64,000 nt of DNA from Pinibacter aurantiacus (GTDB lineage Bacteria; Bacteroidota; Bacteroidia; Chitinophagales; Chitinophagaceae): positions 62,001 to 126,000 of the forward strand of contig NZ_JAHSPG010000006.1 in assembly GCF_019130065.1 (NCBI RefSeq), given 5' to 3'. Of the stretch, positions 28,505 to 37,399 are shown piece after piece. Every line of letters begins with the position of its first letter. The stretch's first letter is position 1. The notes under the pieces are model-generated. The model had not been told where the DNA came from. It saw only the letters and a program-made list of their open reading frames with translations, and searched no databases. Position numbers and translations under genes: made by a program.

Positions 28505-30331
28505 ATGAAAAAATCTATTTATAAATTATCTCGTTTTTTGGCGGTCGCAGGTACGCTTGCATTGGTCGTGCCGGCATGTAAAAAAGGATTGGACTTTACG
28601 AATACGAATGCCATTAATCCGGCTAACGTTTGGAACGATCCCAATATGATCAAAGCTTTTTTAAATGATATTTATGGTGGATCAATGCCTGGGTTCGCCT
28701 TTGATGGAAACAATTCCGATGAAGGAATTAATGGTCCTAAAACTTTAGGCAACTATCAGCGTGGTATTATTACAGCTGATGTCAACTATGTAAATCTGAG
28801 TTACACCTACATTGATAAGACCAATTATTTTTTGGACCAGCTGTCAGCAGTGTCGCCAAAAGTGCTTGATCCGTCGCTGAAAAATCAATATACAGGAGAA
28901 GCTAAATTCTGGCGCGCATGGACGTACTGGAACATGGTAAGCGCATTGGGTGGAGTGCCATTAATTCTACACACACAAAATCCACTTGATACCACCAGCT
29001 TAAAGGTGCCGAGAAATAAAACATCTGAATGCATCACGCAAATAATGAAGGACCTCGACAGCGCTGCTATGTTGTTGCCTGCCGTTTATCCATCAAATAC
29101 TGATTTCGGCAGGATCACAAAAATAGCAGCGATGGGATTGAAAGGCAAAATACTAATGTGGTATGCAAGCCCACTGTTCAATCCTTCTAATGATCAGAGC
29201 AGATGGCAAAATGCTTATAACGCAACAAAAGCTGCCGTAGATTCAGCTGCCAACGCGGGATACATGTTGAATCCTAACTATAGAAATATCTGGTACGTAA
29301 GAAATAAAGAAATGATCATGGTGAACCAATTTTACTGGTCCGATCATCCGATGAATTTTGCGCCCATACGTCCGTTACCATTTACACAAGGATCTACCGG
29401 TAGTAACCAGCCCATTTTGTCATTGCTCACTGCGTATCCAAAAAGAGACGGATCGCCTATGCAATTTGATAAAGCGCAATTAAGCAATCCTGCTTACAAT
29501 GCCCAGTTCCTGACCGATTTTTATACCAACAGGGACGATAGGTTCTATGCTACTATTTATTGCGGAGGAACAGTATATCCGACGCCTGATCTTATCGTTG
29601 GTCAAACAGGTAAAACAACTTATTGGCTTGCATTTAAATGGGACGCTGCAAATAACAAGTATACCAACATCTTCGGTAGTGTATATCCTGGTGGCGCACA
29701 GGGTAGTGAAATAACCGGATTTTTAGACAGGAAAGCGTTGGATACAGCTCAAACATTGAATACGGTTTCCAGCGCTCAGCTAAATGGAGGCGTTGCTTTC
29801 GCCGTTCCGATGCGTTTCGCTGAATTGTTGATGAACTATGGCGAATGCGCCAATGAATTGGGAAAAAGTAGCGAAGCGCTGGACGTGCTGCATCAAATTC
29901 GCAAGCGTGCAAATATTCTGCCGGGTGCATCGAATAACTATGGCATTACCGCGGCTTCGCAAGCAGATATCCGCACAGCTTATATCAACGAAAAGCAAGT
30001 AGAGTTTGCATTTGAAAACCAGCGTTTGCCAGACTTGCGCAGATGGAAGAGATATGACATTCTCAATAGTCAGGGTGCACGTCACGGATTGTTGCTTGTA
30101 ATTAATCCGGGAGCTCCACTTCCTGCGCCAACGGACAATATCATGAATCCGTCGGTAAGAACTAATTTTTCTGCAACCTATGTAGATAATTTGGATGGAG
30201 ACCCTACATTTTATTTCAACCTGGATTTGAACCATTGGTTCTATCCTTTAAATCCGGCGCAGATTTCACTGGAGCCAAATAATTTGCCACAGAACAATGA
30301 GTGGGGTGGCTCCTTTGATCCGTTGCAATAA
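28505..30331 (+). CDS. SusD/RagB-family nutrient-binding lipoprotein
   Basis: A surface lipoprotein of 608 residues with a signal ending VPAC (Cys24), followed by KKGLDFTNTNAINP, a typical SusD start. The TPR-like helical core is seen in YTGEAKFWRAWTYWNMV and FAVPMRFAELLMNYGECANE, and the closing part contains FAFENQRLPDLRRWKRYDIL, the conserved R-x-x-D-L-R-R-W segment. SusD binds the glycan and closes the SusC transporter like a lid. It is 26 bp after the SusC gene and is followed by two hairpin terminators before the glycosidase genes, so the downstream genes may need their own promoter or read-through. Confidence 0.93.
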   Translation: MKKSIYKLSRFLAVAGTLALVVPACKKGLDFTNTNAINPANVWNDPNMIKAFLNDIYGGSMPGFAFDGNNSDEGINGPKTLGNYQRGIITADVNYVNLSYTYIDKTNYFLDQLSAVSPKVLDPSLKNQYTGEAKFWRAWTYWNMVSALGGVPLILHTQNPLDTTSLKVPRNKTSECITQIMKDLDSAAMLLPAVYPSNTDFGRITKIAAMGLKGKILMWYASPLFNPSNDQSRWQNAYNATKAAVDSAANAGYMLNPNYRNIWYVRNKEMIMVNQFYWSDHPMNFAPIRPLPFTQGSTGSNQPILSLLTAYPKRDGSPMQFDKAQLSNPAYNAQFLTDFYTNRDDRFYATIYCGGTVYPTPDLIVGQTGKTTYWLAFKWDAANNKYTNIFGSVYPGGAQGSEITGFLDRKALDTAQTLNTVSSAQLNGGVAFAVPMRFAELLMNYGECANELGKSSEALDVLHQIRKRANILPGASNNYGITAASQADIRTAYINEKQVEFAFENQRLPDLRRWKRYDILNSQGARHGLLLVINPGAPLPAPTDNIMNPSVRTNFSATYVDNLDGDPTFYFNLDLNHWFYPLNPAQISLEPNNLPQNNEWGGSFDPLQ

Positions 30332-30371
30332 ATATTTTTTCTCATGGCTCAATGTTAGTTTTTGGTTTGAG

Positions 30372-30406
30372 GGAAGGGAGGCTGGCAATCCTCCTTTCCA
30401 TTTTTT
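30372..30406 (+). terminator. Terminator after SusD gene
   Basis: Stem GGAAGGGAGG with CCTCCTTTCC, then ATTTTTT, about 40 bp after the SusD stop. This has the form of an intrinsic terminator. Confidence 0.8.
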
Positions 30407-30522
30407 AATCTAAATAGTTATAGACTTTACAATAACATTTGATCCACTACAATATTTTTTTACGATGAGTAGTGTGATGTGAAAAGAAGGTTTCTAGCAG
30501 TTTTGGTCAGTTTTCGTTTAAT

Positions 30523-30556
30523 GAAAGGAGGAAGGCAATGCCTCCTTTCTCTTTTT
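30523..30556 (+). terminator. Second terminator-like hairpin after SusD gene
   Basis: Stem GAAAGGAGG with CCTCCTTTC, then TCTTTTT. Its sequence resembles the hairpin 150 bp upstream, so the two may be duplicates of one another. Confidence 0.7.
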
Positions 30557-30560
30557 GTAG

Positions 30561-30647
30561 GTGGGCAATAACGCAAAATGCTAAACGCCTAACGCCTAAC
30601 GCAGGGCCTCTCCGCGTTAAGCGTTAGGCGTTTAGCGTTCAGCCCAC
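30561..30647. repeat. Heptad tandem-repeat element, GCGTTAA type
   Basis: Left units ACGCCTA, ACGCCTA, ACGC; right units in the opposite sense GCGTTAA, GCGTTAG, GCGTTTA, GCGTTCA. The ends are matched clamps GTGGGC and GCCCAC. The element can form a cruciform or hairpin and lies 75 bp before the GH95-like gene. Confidence 0.87.
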
Positions 30648-30721
30648 CATGGCTAACAAAGTGTATGATTTAGATAATTTATATTAACCATAACCGGGTT
30701 TAAAAGACTAGTATTGACACG

Positions 30722-32857
30722 ATGAAAAAAATGAAATTTCTCCTTGTCGCCATCATCATGATAAGTAGTGCAATTGCTGTTTGTCAGCAAGGTGCGGAAA
30801 ACGCTGCGCTCGCCATAGTAGATGCACATAAGATATCTTTTACAGCGCCGGCACGTCATGTGCCTACGGATAAAATGCCTGATGCGCCGTTGCTGGGCAA
30901 CGGTGATATTGGAGTAGCCATTGCGGGCGCTCCGGATTCACTTTCTTTCTACATAGGTAAAAATGATTTTTGGGGTGTACGAACAGCTGCTCCTATGACT
31001 GTGGGAAAGATTCAGTTAGTCGTGCCAACGCTTGCAGGTGCTACATATGCTGCAACGTGCGATATGCGTCGTGCAGTATGGAACGGAACATTTGCTAACG
31101 GTAAGTATGCTCTCAATATTCGCTCATGGGTAGATGCGAATGGCAATCATATTTTCATCGAAATAAAAAATACAGGTTCTCTGCCTGTTGAAGTTTCTGC
31201 TAATACTATCCTGGGCGACAAGCTCATTGATCATGGTGGTTTGTACAATCCTGATGAAGGCAAAGCCAATGCCCGTAAGGTTGGATTAGCATCAGCGTTG
31301 CTACAGTCAAATGGAAATACGATGAAGCTTGCCCCTCAGGCAAGAACCGTTTTTGCCGTTGCTCTTTTTTCAGATGTAGATGCCAGCGATCCGTTGAAAA
31401 AAGCACAATCGGAGTTAAGCTCGCTCACACAAAAAAAGGCCGATGGTTTATTTGTTGCCCATCAGGCATGGTGGGAAAAATTTTGGAAAAGATCTTTCAT
31501 CGAAATACCCGACAAGGTGATAGAAGAGCATTGGTATTCCACACAGTACATCATGGCTTCCTGCAGTCGTGCGGGTAAAATAGCGCCCGGCCTTTGGGGC
31601 AACTGGATCACATCTAACAATACGGCGTGGCATGGCGATTATCATCTCAACTACAATTTTCAGGCACCTTACTACAGTCCATATTCTTCAAATCATGTTG
31701 AAATTTCTTCGCCCTATTATGAGGCTGTCAACAACATGATTCCATTTGGCGATACACTTGCAAAACAGCATGGCTGGAAGGGCGTTTTTCTTCCGGTTTC
31801 CATGGGGCCATGGGGCACTAGTCCCGAAGGCCCTGACAGTCACTGGGGACAGCACTCCAATGCTGTTTTTGCGGCGTTGCCATTTATCTGGCATTATCAG
31901 TATACACAGGATACAGCATGGCTCAGAAAAACGGGTTATGCATATATGAGAGAAGTGGAAAAATTCTGGACGGATTACCTTACGTTCGAGAATGGCAGGT
32001 ACGTCATTGAGCATGATGCCATTCATGAAGGTTCAGGCGGTGCAGGCAGGTCTGGCATTAGCGAAGACATGAATCCTATTCTGACACTTGGCCTTGTGAA
32101 AACCTTATACACAAGCATGTTGGCGATGAGTGAAGACCTGGGAGTAGATGCAGCCCTTCGTTCAAAGTGGAAAGAAATTATTGAGAAGTTGAGCCCGTTT
32201 CCAACACAAGAACGCAATGGGAAAACAGTATTCCGTTATACAGAAAAAGGAACAGCATGGTGGGGCGACAATACATTAGGCATTCAGCATATTTTTCCGG
32301 CAGGCGCCATTGGGTTGGATTCCGATCCGAAGCTGTTAGAAATCTCGCACAATATGATCGATGCAATGGCTCGTTGGAAAGACAACAATGGATCTTCCTC
32401 CTGGTACACAGCCTGTGCCCGCGTCAATTACCAGCCAGAAAAAATACTCGCAGAGCTTCGCAGCATGTACGATAAACATTCTATGCCCAACAAGATCCTT
32501 TATTTTGGCGGTGGGGGAATAGAGAATGCGTCTCCATCCCTGGCCATTAATGAAATGCTGCTGCAATCCCACGAAGGTGTTATCCGGTTCTTTCCGTGCT
32601 GGCCGCAAAACCTCGATGCACGCTTTGGTTCGCTAAGAGCTGTTGGCGCTTTCATCGTATCGGCAGAAATGAAAAGTGGACTCGTTCAACATGTAACAAT
32701 AGTGAGTGAAAAAGGAAAACCATTAACCATAGTCAATCCATGGAAAGCCAATAAAGTGCAAGTGTATAGAAATGGTAAGAAAGCGGAAATGCTGTCAGGA
32801 GAAAGGGTTCGCATGACTACATCAGCAAAAGAAAGGATACAATTGCAACCTTTGTAG
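30722..32857 (+). CDS. GH95-like secreted glycosidase (alpha-fucosidase type)
   Basis: A protein of 711 residues with a signal peptide ending near AVCQQ (residue 22). The N-terminal beta-sandwich begins with DAPLLGNGDIGVAI, similar to the GNG motif of GH95. The helical barrel is seen in WWGDNTLGIQHIFPAGA, and the C-terminus has NEMLLQSHEGVIRFFPCWP, the closest match to GH95, followed by LRAVGAFIVSAE. GH95 includes alpha-1,2-L-fucosidases and alpha-L-galactosidases. The middle segment HGDYHLNYNFQAPYYS differs from typical GH95, so this may be a related clan member. Its catalytic residues cannot be fixed here. It is the first enzyme gene after SusC/SusD. Confidence 0.65.
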   Translation: MKKMKFLLVAIIMISSAIAVCQQGAENAALAIVDAHKISFTAPARHVPTDKMPDAPLLGNGDIGVAIAGAPDSLSFYIGKNDFWGVRTAAPMTVGKIQLVVPTLAGATYAATCDMRRAVWNGTFANGKYALNIRSWVDANGNHIFIEIKNTGSLPVEVSANTILGDKLIDHGGLYNPDEGKANARKVGLASALLQSNGNTMKLAPQARTVFAVALFSDVDASDPLKKAQSELSSLTQKKADGLFVAHQAWWEKFWKRSFIEIPDKVIEEHWYSTQYIMASCSRAGKIAPGLWGNWITSNNTAWHGDYHLNYNFQAPYYSPYSSNHVEISSPYYEAVNNMIPFGDTLAKQHGWKGVFLPVSMGPWGTSPEGPDSHWGQHSNAVFAALPFIWHYQYTQDTAWLRKTGYAYMREVEKFWTDYLTFENGRYVIEHDAIHEGSGGAGRSGISEDMNPILTLGLVKTLYTSMLAMSEDLGVDAALRSKWKEIIEKLSPFPTQERNGKTVFRYTEKGTAWWGDNTLGIQHIFPAGAIGLDSDPKLLEISHNMIDAMARWKDNNGSSSWYTACARVNYQPEKILAELRSMYDKHSMPNKILYFGGGGIENASPSLAINEMLLQSHEGVIRFFPCWPQNLDARFGSLRAVGAFIVSAEMKSGLVQHVTIVSEKGKPLTIVNPWKANKVQVYRNGKKAEMLSGERVRMTTSAKERIQLQPL

Positions 32858-32949
32858 TTTAATTTGAAGCTGTAAAAAAGTTGGGGTATCTGCCAATATA
32901 ACGGTAGTTCAGGGAGTGTCATAGTTCTAACTTAGAACACTCAAGATGG

Positions 32950-33060
32950 AAGTCAAAAGTAAAAAGTAAAAATTCAAAAGCTTTTAGCGCGGATTTGTTT
33001 TTTTACGAGCAGCCACGCTGCAATACAAGCTTTTGATTTTCGCTTTTGAATTTTTAATTA
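32950..33060. repeat. Heptad tandem-repeat element, AAGTCAA type
   Basis: Left units AAGTCAA, AAGTAAA, AAGTAAA, AATTCAA, AAGC; right units in the opposite sense, with CTTTTGA, TTTTCGC, TTTTGAA, TTTTTAA. The centre contains AGCGCGG and CCACGCT, which pair. It sits between two secreted-enzyme genes and ends 8 bp before the next start codon. Confidence 0.85.
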
Positions 33061-33067
33061 ACAAACT

Positions 33068-35455
33068 ATGTATCCAATCAGAAAAATATTTTTAGCATCC
33101 TCATTGCTGTTCTGTTGTATGACCTCAATGGCCCAGCAAGATGTAAACAATGTTTTAGATAAAATAAAGGGCTCGCTATCTTTAGAAGTATGGCACTTTG
33201 ATGCAGGGAATAAAATCCTGGAAAAACAAAAAGTAGCTTTCATAAATAAATCAGACGGTTCTTTAAAAACGCAAGATGCGGAATGGAAAACATCTGTTAC
33301 TGCTATTCAACAAGAAGCTGATGGTGCCGTACAATTGAATATTAAATTCACTTTGCTGAGCGGTACTGTTAACAATGCATCAACGGCCATTAATTTTAAT
33401 TTTTCGGATTGGAGCACAAAAAATTATGTGATGATTCCCGCTGCTGTTTATAACGGTAATCGTTTTCCAGTGTTAAAAGGCGGCTATATGCCACCCTATA
33501 CAAGTGATATGTTTTGCAACAAAAATGTACCACTCACCATTTCAGATAATCCCCGGTTGGCATTGCATGAAGGTGAACCGTCAAAGATTGATCTGTTGAC
33601 ATGGAACGCCTCTACGCCGGTAATGAGTTTTTTTTCACCTGCTATGCACAAGGGTTTTATTGTGCTAACAGAGCCTAAAACAAAGTGGGGCATTAACGGA
33701 TTGTCTGTTGAAGAAAATGCAGACAGGTCAAAGGCCGGATTCTCCGTTACAGCTCCGGGTGTTCGTGAGTATGCGGCTGGTTTCGGTGACTTCAGCAAAA
33801 GCCATGATAAACCCTGCAACTGGAAAACAGGCGATGAAATAGATGTGAAGTTGTACGTGTATGTTTTTAGTGCAACAGATATTCCATCTTTTTTACAAAC
33901 GTACATGGACAAACGGAAAAAGTTATTGGGAGAAACACCGCAATATTATGTGGCACCCATGAGCGCCATTTTTCATTATACTACTTTACAGCTAGACAAG
34001 GCACGTGTTCATAAACCTTCGTTTTATGATACCATGTATTTTCCAGAAAATAGCTTTACCCGTTTTCAGTTGGGATGGATTGGCGGTTTGATGAATACCT
34101 ATCCAATGTTATCGTTGAATGATGCTGAACGTTCCAAATGGATTGCCAATACCTTCGATTTCGTTGTATCTAAAATGCAGGGCAAAAGCGGATTCTTTTA
34201 CGGAGTGCTGGATAACGGCATTACAACCGTTCCTGAAAGACCCATTCCTGACAGCATAAAGGCGTTACATCCTGAGATCGTGTCCGATGCTATGGTGCGT
34301 AAGAATGGCGATGCCTTATTATGGATGTACAAACATTTTTTGTTGTACAAAGAATTGGGCAGGGCCAATGAAATAAAACCTGAGTGGGAAGCTGCTGCGA
34401 AAAGATTGGCGCAGGCTTTTGTAACTACTTTTGAAAGAGAAGGAGAGCTTGGCCAGTATGTCGATCCGGAATCAGGAAAGATCGTGGTGTATAATTCTGC
34501 CGCCATTTCTTCTGCTCCTGCGGGGCTTGTGTTGGCTGCAATATATTGTCATGAACCTGCATTTTTAAAAGCTGCAGAAGCCATTGCCGACAGCTATTAC
34601 AACCGCTTTACCAAAACACTTGGTTTAACAGGCGGCAATTGCGGAGATATCAGCATGGATCCAGATTCAGAATCGACTTTTGGTTTGCTGGAATCATTTA
34701 TGGCTTTGTATTGGGCGACCGGCAAGAAGCATTGGCTTGAACTTGCCAAAGCAGAAACCGCATTGGGCTCAACGTGGACTGTATCATACAATTACGAATT
34801 TCCAAAGCAAAGTGACCTCGGAAGTTTTGATGCGCATTCAACAGGTGCAGTTTGGGCAAGTACACAAAACAAACATGCGGCGCCGGGCATTTGCAGCGCA
34901 TCTGGAGATTATTTGTTCAAACTATATCGTGCTACAGGAGATACCAAAGTTGCTCAATTACTGAAAGATATTATCAACGGCCATACGGAACAGGTTGAAT
35001 TGCCTAACCGCCCCACTGTATCAGCAGGTGTGACAGGCGCTGAAAGAGGCGCCAAACTGGGCTGCTCAATGGAACGAGTTCAAATATCAGATGCTGAAGG
35101 AAGAGGAGTGATTGGTAAATTGTATAACGGTTCCAATGGCTGGACCGAGCTCAACGGATTATTAATGAGTTTGGAGTTGCCGGGTATTTATTTGCAAACA
35201 GACAGAAACGAAATGTTTGTGTTTGACCAGGTGCAGGCAACAAGTGCGAAACAAAAAGACGGTTCGATTTTGGTGACGCTAAAAAATCCAACACCATTCG
35301 ATGCATCTGTTAGTGTTTTCGCGGAAACTAGCAAACAATCTCTAAAACCATTATCTTATACCGCTTTTGTGCATTGGCCAAAAGTAGCTGTGGCTGCGGG
35401 AAAAGAAACCATTGCTCGTGTGGCCAGCAACGGGAATGTAACGGTCATTAAGTAG
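33068..35455 (+). CDS. Unrecognised secreted (alpha/alpha)-barrel-like protein
   Basis: I do not recognise this 795-residue protein. A signal peptide ends near TSMAQ (residue 23). Residues 25-275 are beta-rich (FNFSDWSTKNYVMIPAAVY, then FFSPAMHKGFIVLTEPKTKWG). Residues 300-700 are largely helical with repeats such as GFFYGVLDNG, ALLWMYKHFLLYKELG, DSESTFGLLESFMALYWATG and GSFDAHSTGAVWASTQ, which suggests a six-hairpin barrel of the kind found in glycosidases and lyases. Possible acid residues are the Asp and Glu in PDSESTFG. The last 80 residues are a small beta-domain. It lies 16 bp before the GH110-like gene, so it belongs to the same locus. Confidence 0.55.
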   Translation: MYPIRKIFLASSLLFCCMTSMAQQDVNNVLDKIKGSLSLEVWHFDAGNKILEKQKVAFINKSDGSLKTQDAEWKTSVTAIQQEADGAVQLNIKFTLLSGTVNNASTAINFNFSDWSTKNYVMIPAAVYNGNRFPVLKGGYMPPYTSDMFCNKNVPLTISDNPRLALHEGEPSKIDLLTWNASTPVMSFFSPAMHKGFIVLTEPKTKWGINGLSVEENADRSKAGFSVTAPGVREYAAGFGDFSKSHDKPCNWKTGDEIDVKLYVYVFSATDIPSFLQTYMDKRKKLLGETPQYYVAPMSAIFHYTTLQLDKARVHKPSFYDTMYFPENSFTRFQLGWIGGLMNTYPMLSLNDAERSKWIANTFDFVVSKMQGKSGFFYGVLDNGITTVPERPIPDSIKALHPEIVSDAMVRKNGDALLWMYKHFLLYKELGRANEIKPEWEAAAKRLAQAFVTTFEREGELGQYVDPESGKIVVYNSAAISSAPAGLVLAAIYCHEPAFLKAAEAIADSYYNRFTKTLGLTGGNCGDISMDPDSESTFGLLESFMALYWATGKKHWLELAKAETALGSTWTVSYNYEFPKQSDLGSFDAHSTGAVWASTQNKHAAPGICSASGDYLFKLYRATGDTKVAQLLKDIINGHTEQVELPNRPTVSAGVTGAERGAKLGCSMERVQISDAEGRGVIGKLYNGSNGWTELNGLLMSLELPGIYLQTDRNEMFVFDQVQATSAKQKDGSILVTLKNPTPFDASVSVFAETSKQSLKPLSYTAFVHWPKVAVAAGKETIARVASNGNVTVIK

Positions 35456-35470
35456 TCGAAATATAAAAAA

Positions 35471-37303
35471 ATGTCAAACTTGAAATGTCTCTTGTGTTCG
35501 TTGTGTGCAATGTTGTTCGTTGTTGTGTCTTATGCCGCAGCACCAACCGATACCATCTATGCGAAAGATTTTGGAATAACTCCCAATGCTTTCGAAGACG
35601 TCGTTCCTGCCATGCAGAAAGCTATTGCTGCGTGCAAACAAAAAGAAAAGGCCGTCCTAGTATTTCAGGAAGGGCGCTATGATTTTTGGCCAACGCATGC
35701 GACAGTGAAGGAATATTACATTTCCAACACATCATCACAGGAAGAACTTTCTCAGAAAAAATACGTCATAGGCTTATTGCTCGAGCAATTGAATAATCTT
35801 GTTATAGATGGAAATAATTCGCTGTTTGTATTTCATGGTAAAATGACTTGTTTTGTTTTTGATCATTGCCGCAATATTTCTTTGAAGAATGTGCGAATGG
35901 ATTTTGAGCGACCTACTATGTCGGAATTTGCCATCAAAGAAATTCAACCAGACCATCTCCTGGCAGCTGTTTCGCCTGCTTCCACATTTACCGTACGTGA
36001 CAAGAAAATATATTGGTACGGAGAAGGCTGGGGGATGAAAAACTATCACGCGATTATTTCCAATCCTTCAACAGGCATTAATCGTTATAGCTCATGGACG
36101 CCGTTCCAGCAAAGCGAAGCCGTTCAGACGGGTCCAAGAGAAGTGAGGTTCAATGGCGATTTTTCAAAATTCAAAGGCAATGCCGGCGATGTTATTTCTG
36201 TAAGAGATCCAATAAGAGACCAGGTAGGCGGGTGGATCAATCATTCAGGAAATATTCAACTCGAAAATGTCAGCATGTATTATATGCATGGGCTCGGCAT
36301 CGTATCACAATTTTCAGAAAATATTTCGTTTCGTCATTTTAGTACAGTGCCTCCGGACAGCAGCCGTCAGATGTCCTGCTTTGCAGATGCTTTACATTTT
36401 TCAGGTTGCAAAGGTTCCATTGTTATTGAAGACTCGCATTTTAAAGGCTTGCACGATGATCCGATCAATGTGCACGGCACTCATTTAAAAATAGTAGAAA
36501 AAAAGTCACCTACAGATATCCTGGTGGCATTTATGCACCCGCAGAGTTATGGTTTTGAGGCGTTCTTTCCGGGAGACACAGTATCGCTTGTCCATCCAAA
36601 AACGCTTGAGTATTTTGGAGAAAATGTAGTGGCTTCAGCTTCTCTTGTTTCTCCCAACGAAATGATCCTTCATTTTAATAAAGCCCTGCCTGAGCAAACA
36701 ACAGTTGGAGATTGCCTTGAAAATATTACCTGGACAGCTTCGCTGACTGTTCGCAATTCTGTTTTTGAAAGTGTGCACACAAGAGGCATTCTTGTAACAA
36801 CACGCAAGAAGGTCGTGATAGAAGACAACCTTTTTTACAGAACAGGGATGCATGCAATCCTTATTGCGAACGATGCATTGGGCTGGTATGAATCCGGCCC
36901 CGTGCAGGATGTGCTGATCAGGAACAATCGTTTTGAAGAGTGTGCATACAATAGTGCACCAGGTAATTTTGCCATTGCAATAGCTCCCGAAAATCATGAG
37001 CTAAAAAAAGGCTATTTTGTACACAGAAATATACGCATTGAAAACAACCAGTTTAAAGTGTATGATCCTCCGGTATTGACTGCGAAGAGTGTAAACGGAT
37101 TAACATTTACTAATAACAAAATCGTTCAAACGCATGTGTTACCCGGCGATACAACTAAGGTCTCTTTTGTAATTGATGCCTGCAAACAGGTTCGTCTTCA
37201 AAACAACACATTTGAAACAGACTGGAAGCCGAAACTGTTGATGATGCATGCGGATAAAAATGGACTAAAAGCTGAGAGTGATATTTACGTAGTTACACAA
37301 TAA
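35471..37303 (+). CDS. GH110 family alpha-1,3-galactosidase-like beta-helix enzyme
   Basis: A protein of 610 residues with a signal peptide ending near SYAAA (residue 24). A parallel beta-helix is indicated by the repeated short strands with N or D turns. The GH110 hallmark HDDPINVHGTH is at residues 328-338, with Asp329 and Asp330 in the acidic cluster, after DALHFSGCKG. GH110 enzymes are inverting alpha-1,3-galactosidases; subfamily A removes the blood-group-B galactose, and subfamily B also takes linear alpha-1,3-galactose. The subfamily is not clear here. The length and export fit the family. It is followed by two GH20 genes. Confidence 0.87.
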   Translation: MSNLKCLLCSLCAMLFVVVSYAAAPTDTIYAKDFGITPNAFEDVVPAMQKAIAACKQKEKAVLVFQEGRYDFWPTHATVKEYYISNTSSQEELSQKKYVIGLLLEQLNNLVIDGNNSLFVFHGKMTCFVFDHCRNISLKNVRMDFERPTMSEFAIKEIQPDHLLAAVSPASTFTVRDKKIYWYGEGWGMKNYHAIISNPSTGINRYSSWTPFQQSEAVQTGPREVRFNGDFSKFKGNAGDVISVRDPIRDQVGGWINHSGNIQLENVSMYYMHGLGIVSQFSENISFRHFSTVPPDSSRQMSCFADALHFSGCKGSIVIEDSHFKGLHDDPINVHGTHLKIVEKKSPTDILVAFMHPQSYGFEAFFPGDTVSLVHPKTLEYFGENVVASASLVSPNEMILHFNKALPEQTTVGDCLENITWTASLTVRNSVFESVHTRGILVTTRKKVVIEDNLFYRTGMHAILIANDALGWYESGPVQDVLIRNNRFEECAYNSAPGNFAIAIAPENHELKKGYFVHRNIRIENNQFKVYDPPVLTAKSVNGLTFTNNKIVQTHVLPGDTTKVSFVIDACKQVRLQNNTFETDWKPKLLMMHADKNGLKAESDIYVVTQ

Positions 37304-37316
37304 TCGGATTTCGTAC

Positions 37317-37368
37317 AGACAAGGCATTGCCTTGTCTCTGGTGGCACAGACAAGGCGGTGCCTTGTCT
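37317..37368. repeat. Two tandem palindromes with AGACAAGGC arms
   Basis: The perfect 21-bp palindrome AGACAAGGCATTGCCTTGTCT (37317-37337, given here as arms AGACAAGGCA and TGCCTTGTCT) is followed by a second copy with a different centre, AGACAAGGC, GGT, GCCTTGTCT (37348-37368). They lie between the GH110 and GH20 genes. Similar palindromes are common as intergenic repeats in other bacteria; that is from memory. Confidence 0.85.
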
Positions 37369-37399
37369 CTACAATAACTTAAAACAAACCCACACCAAC

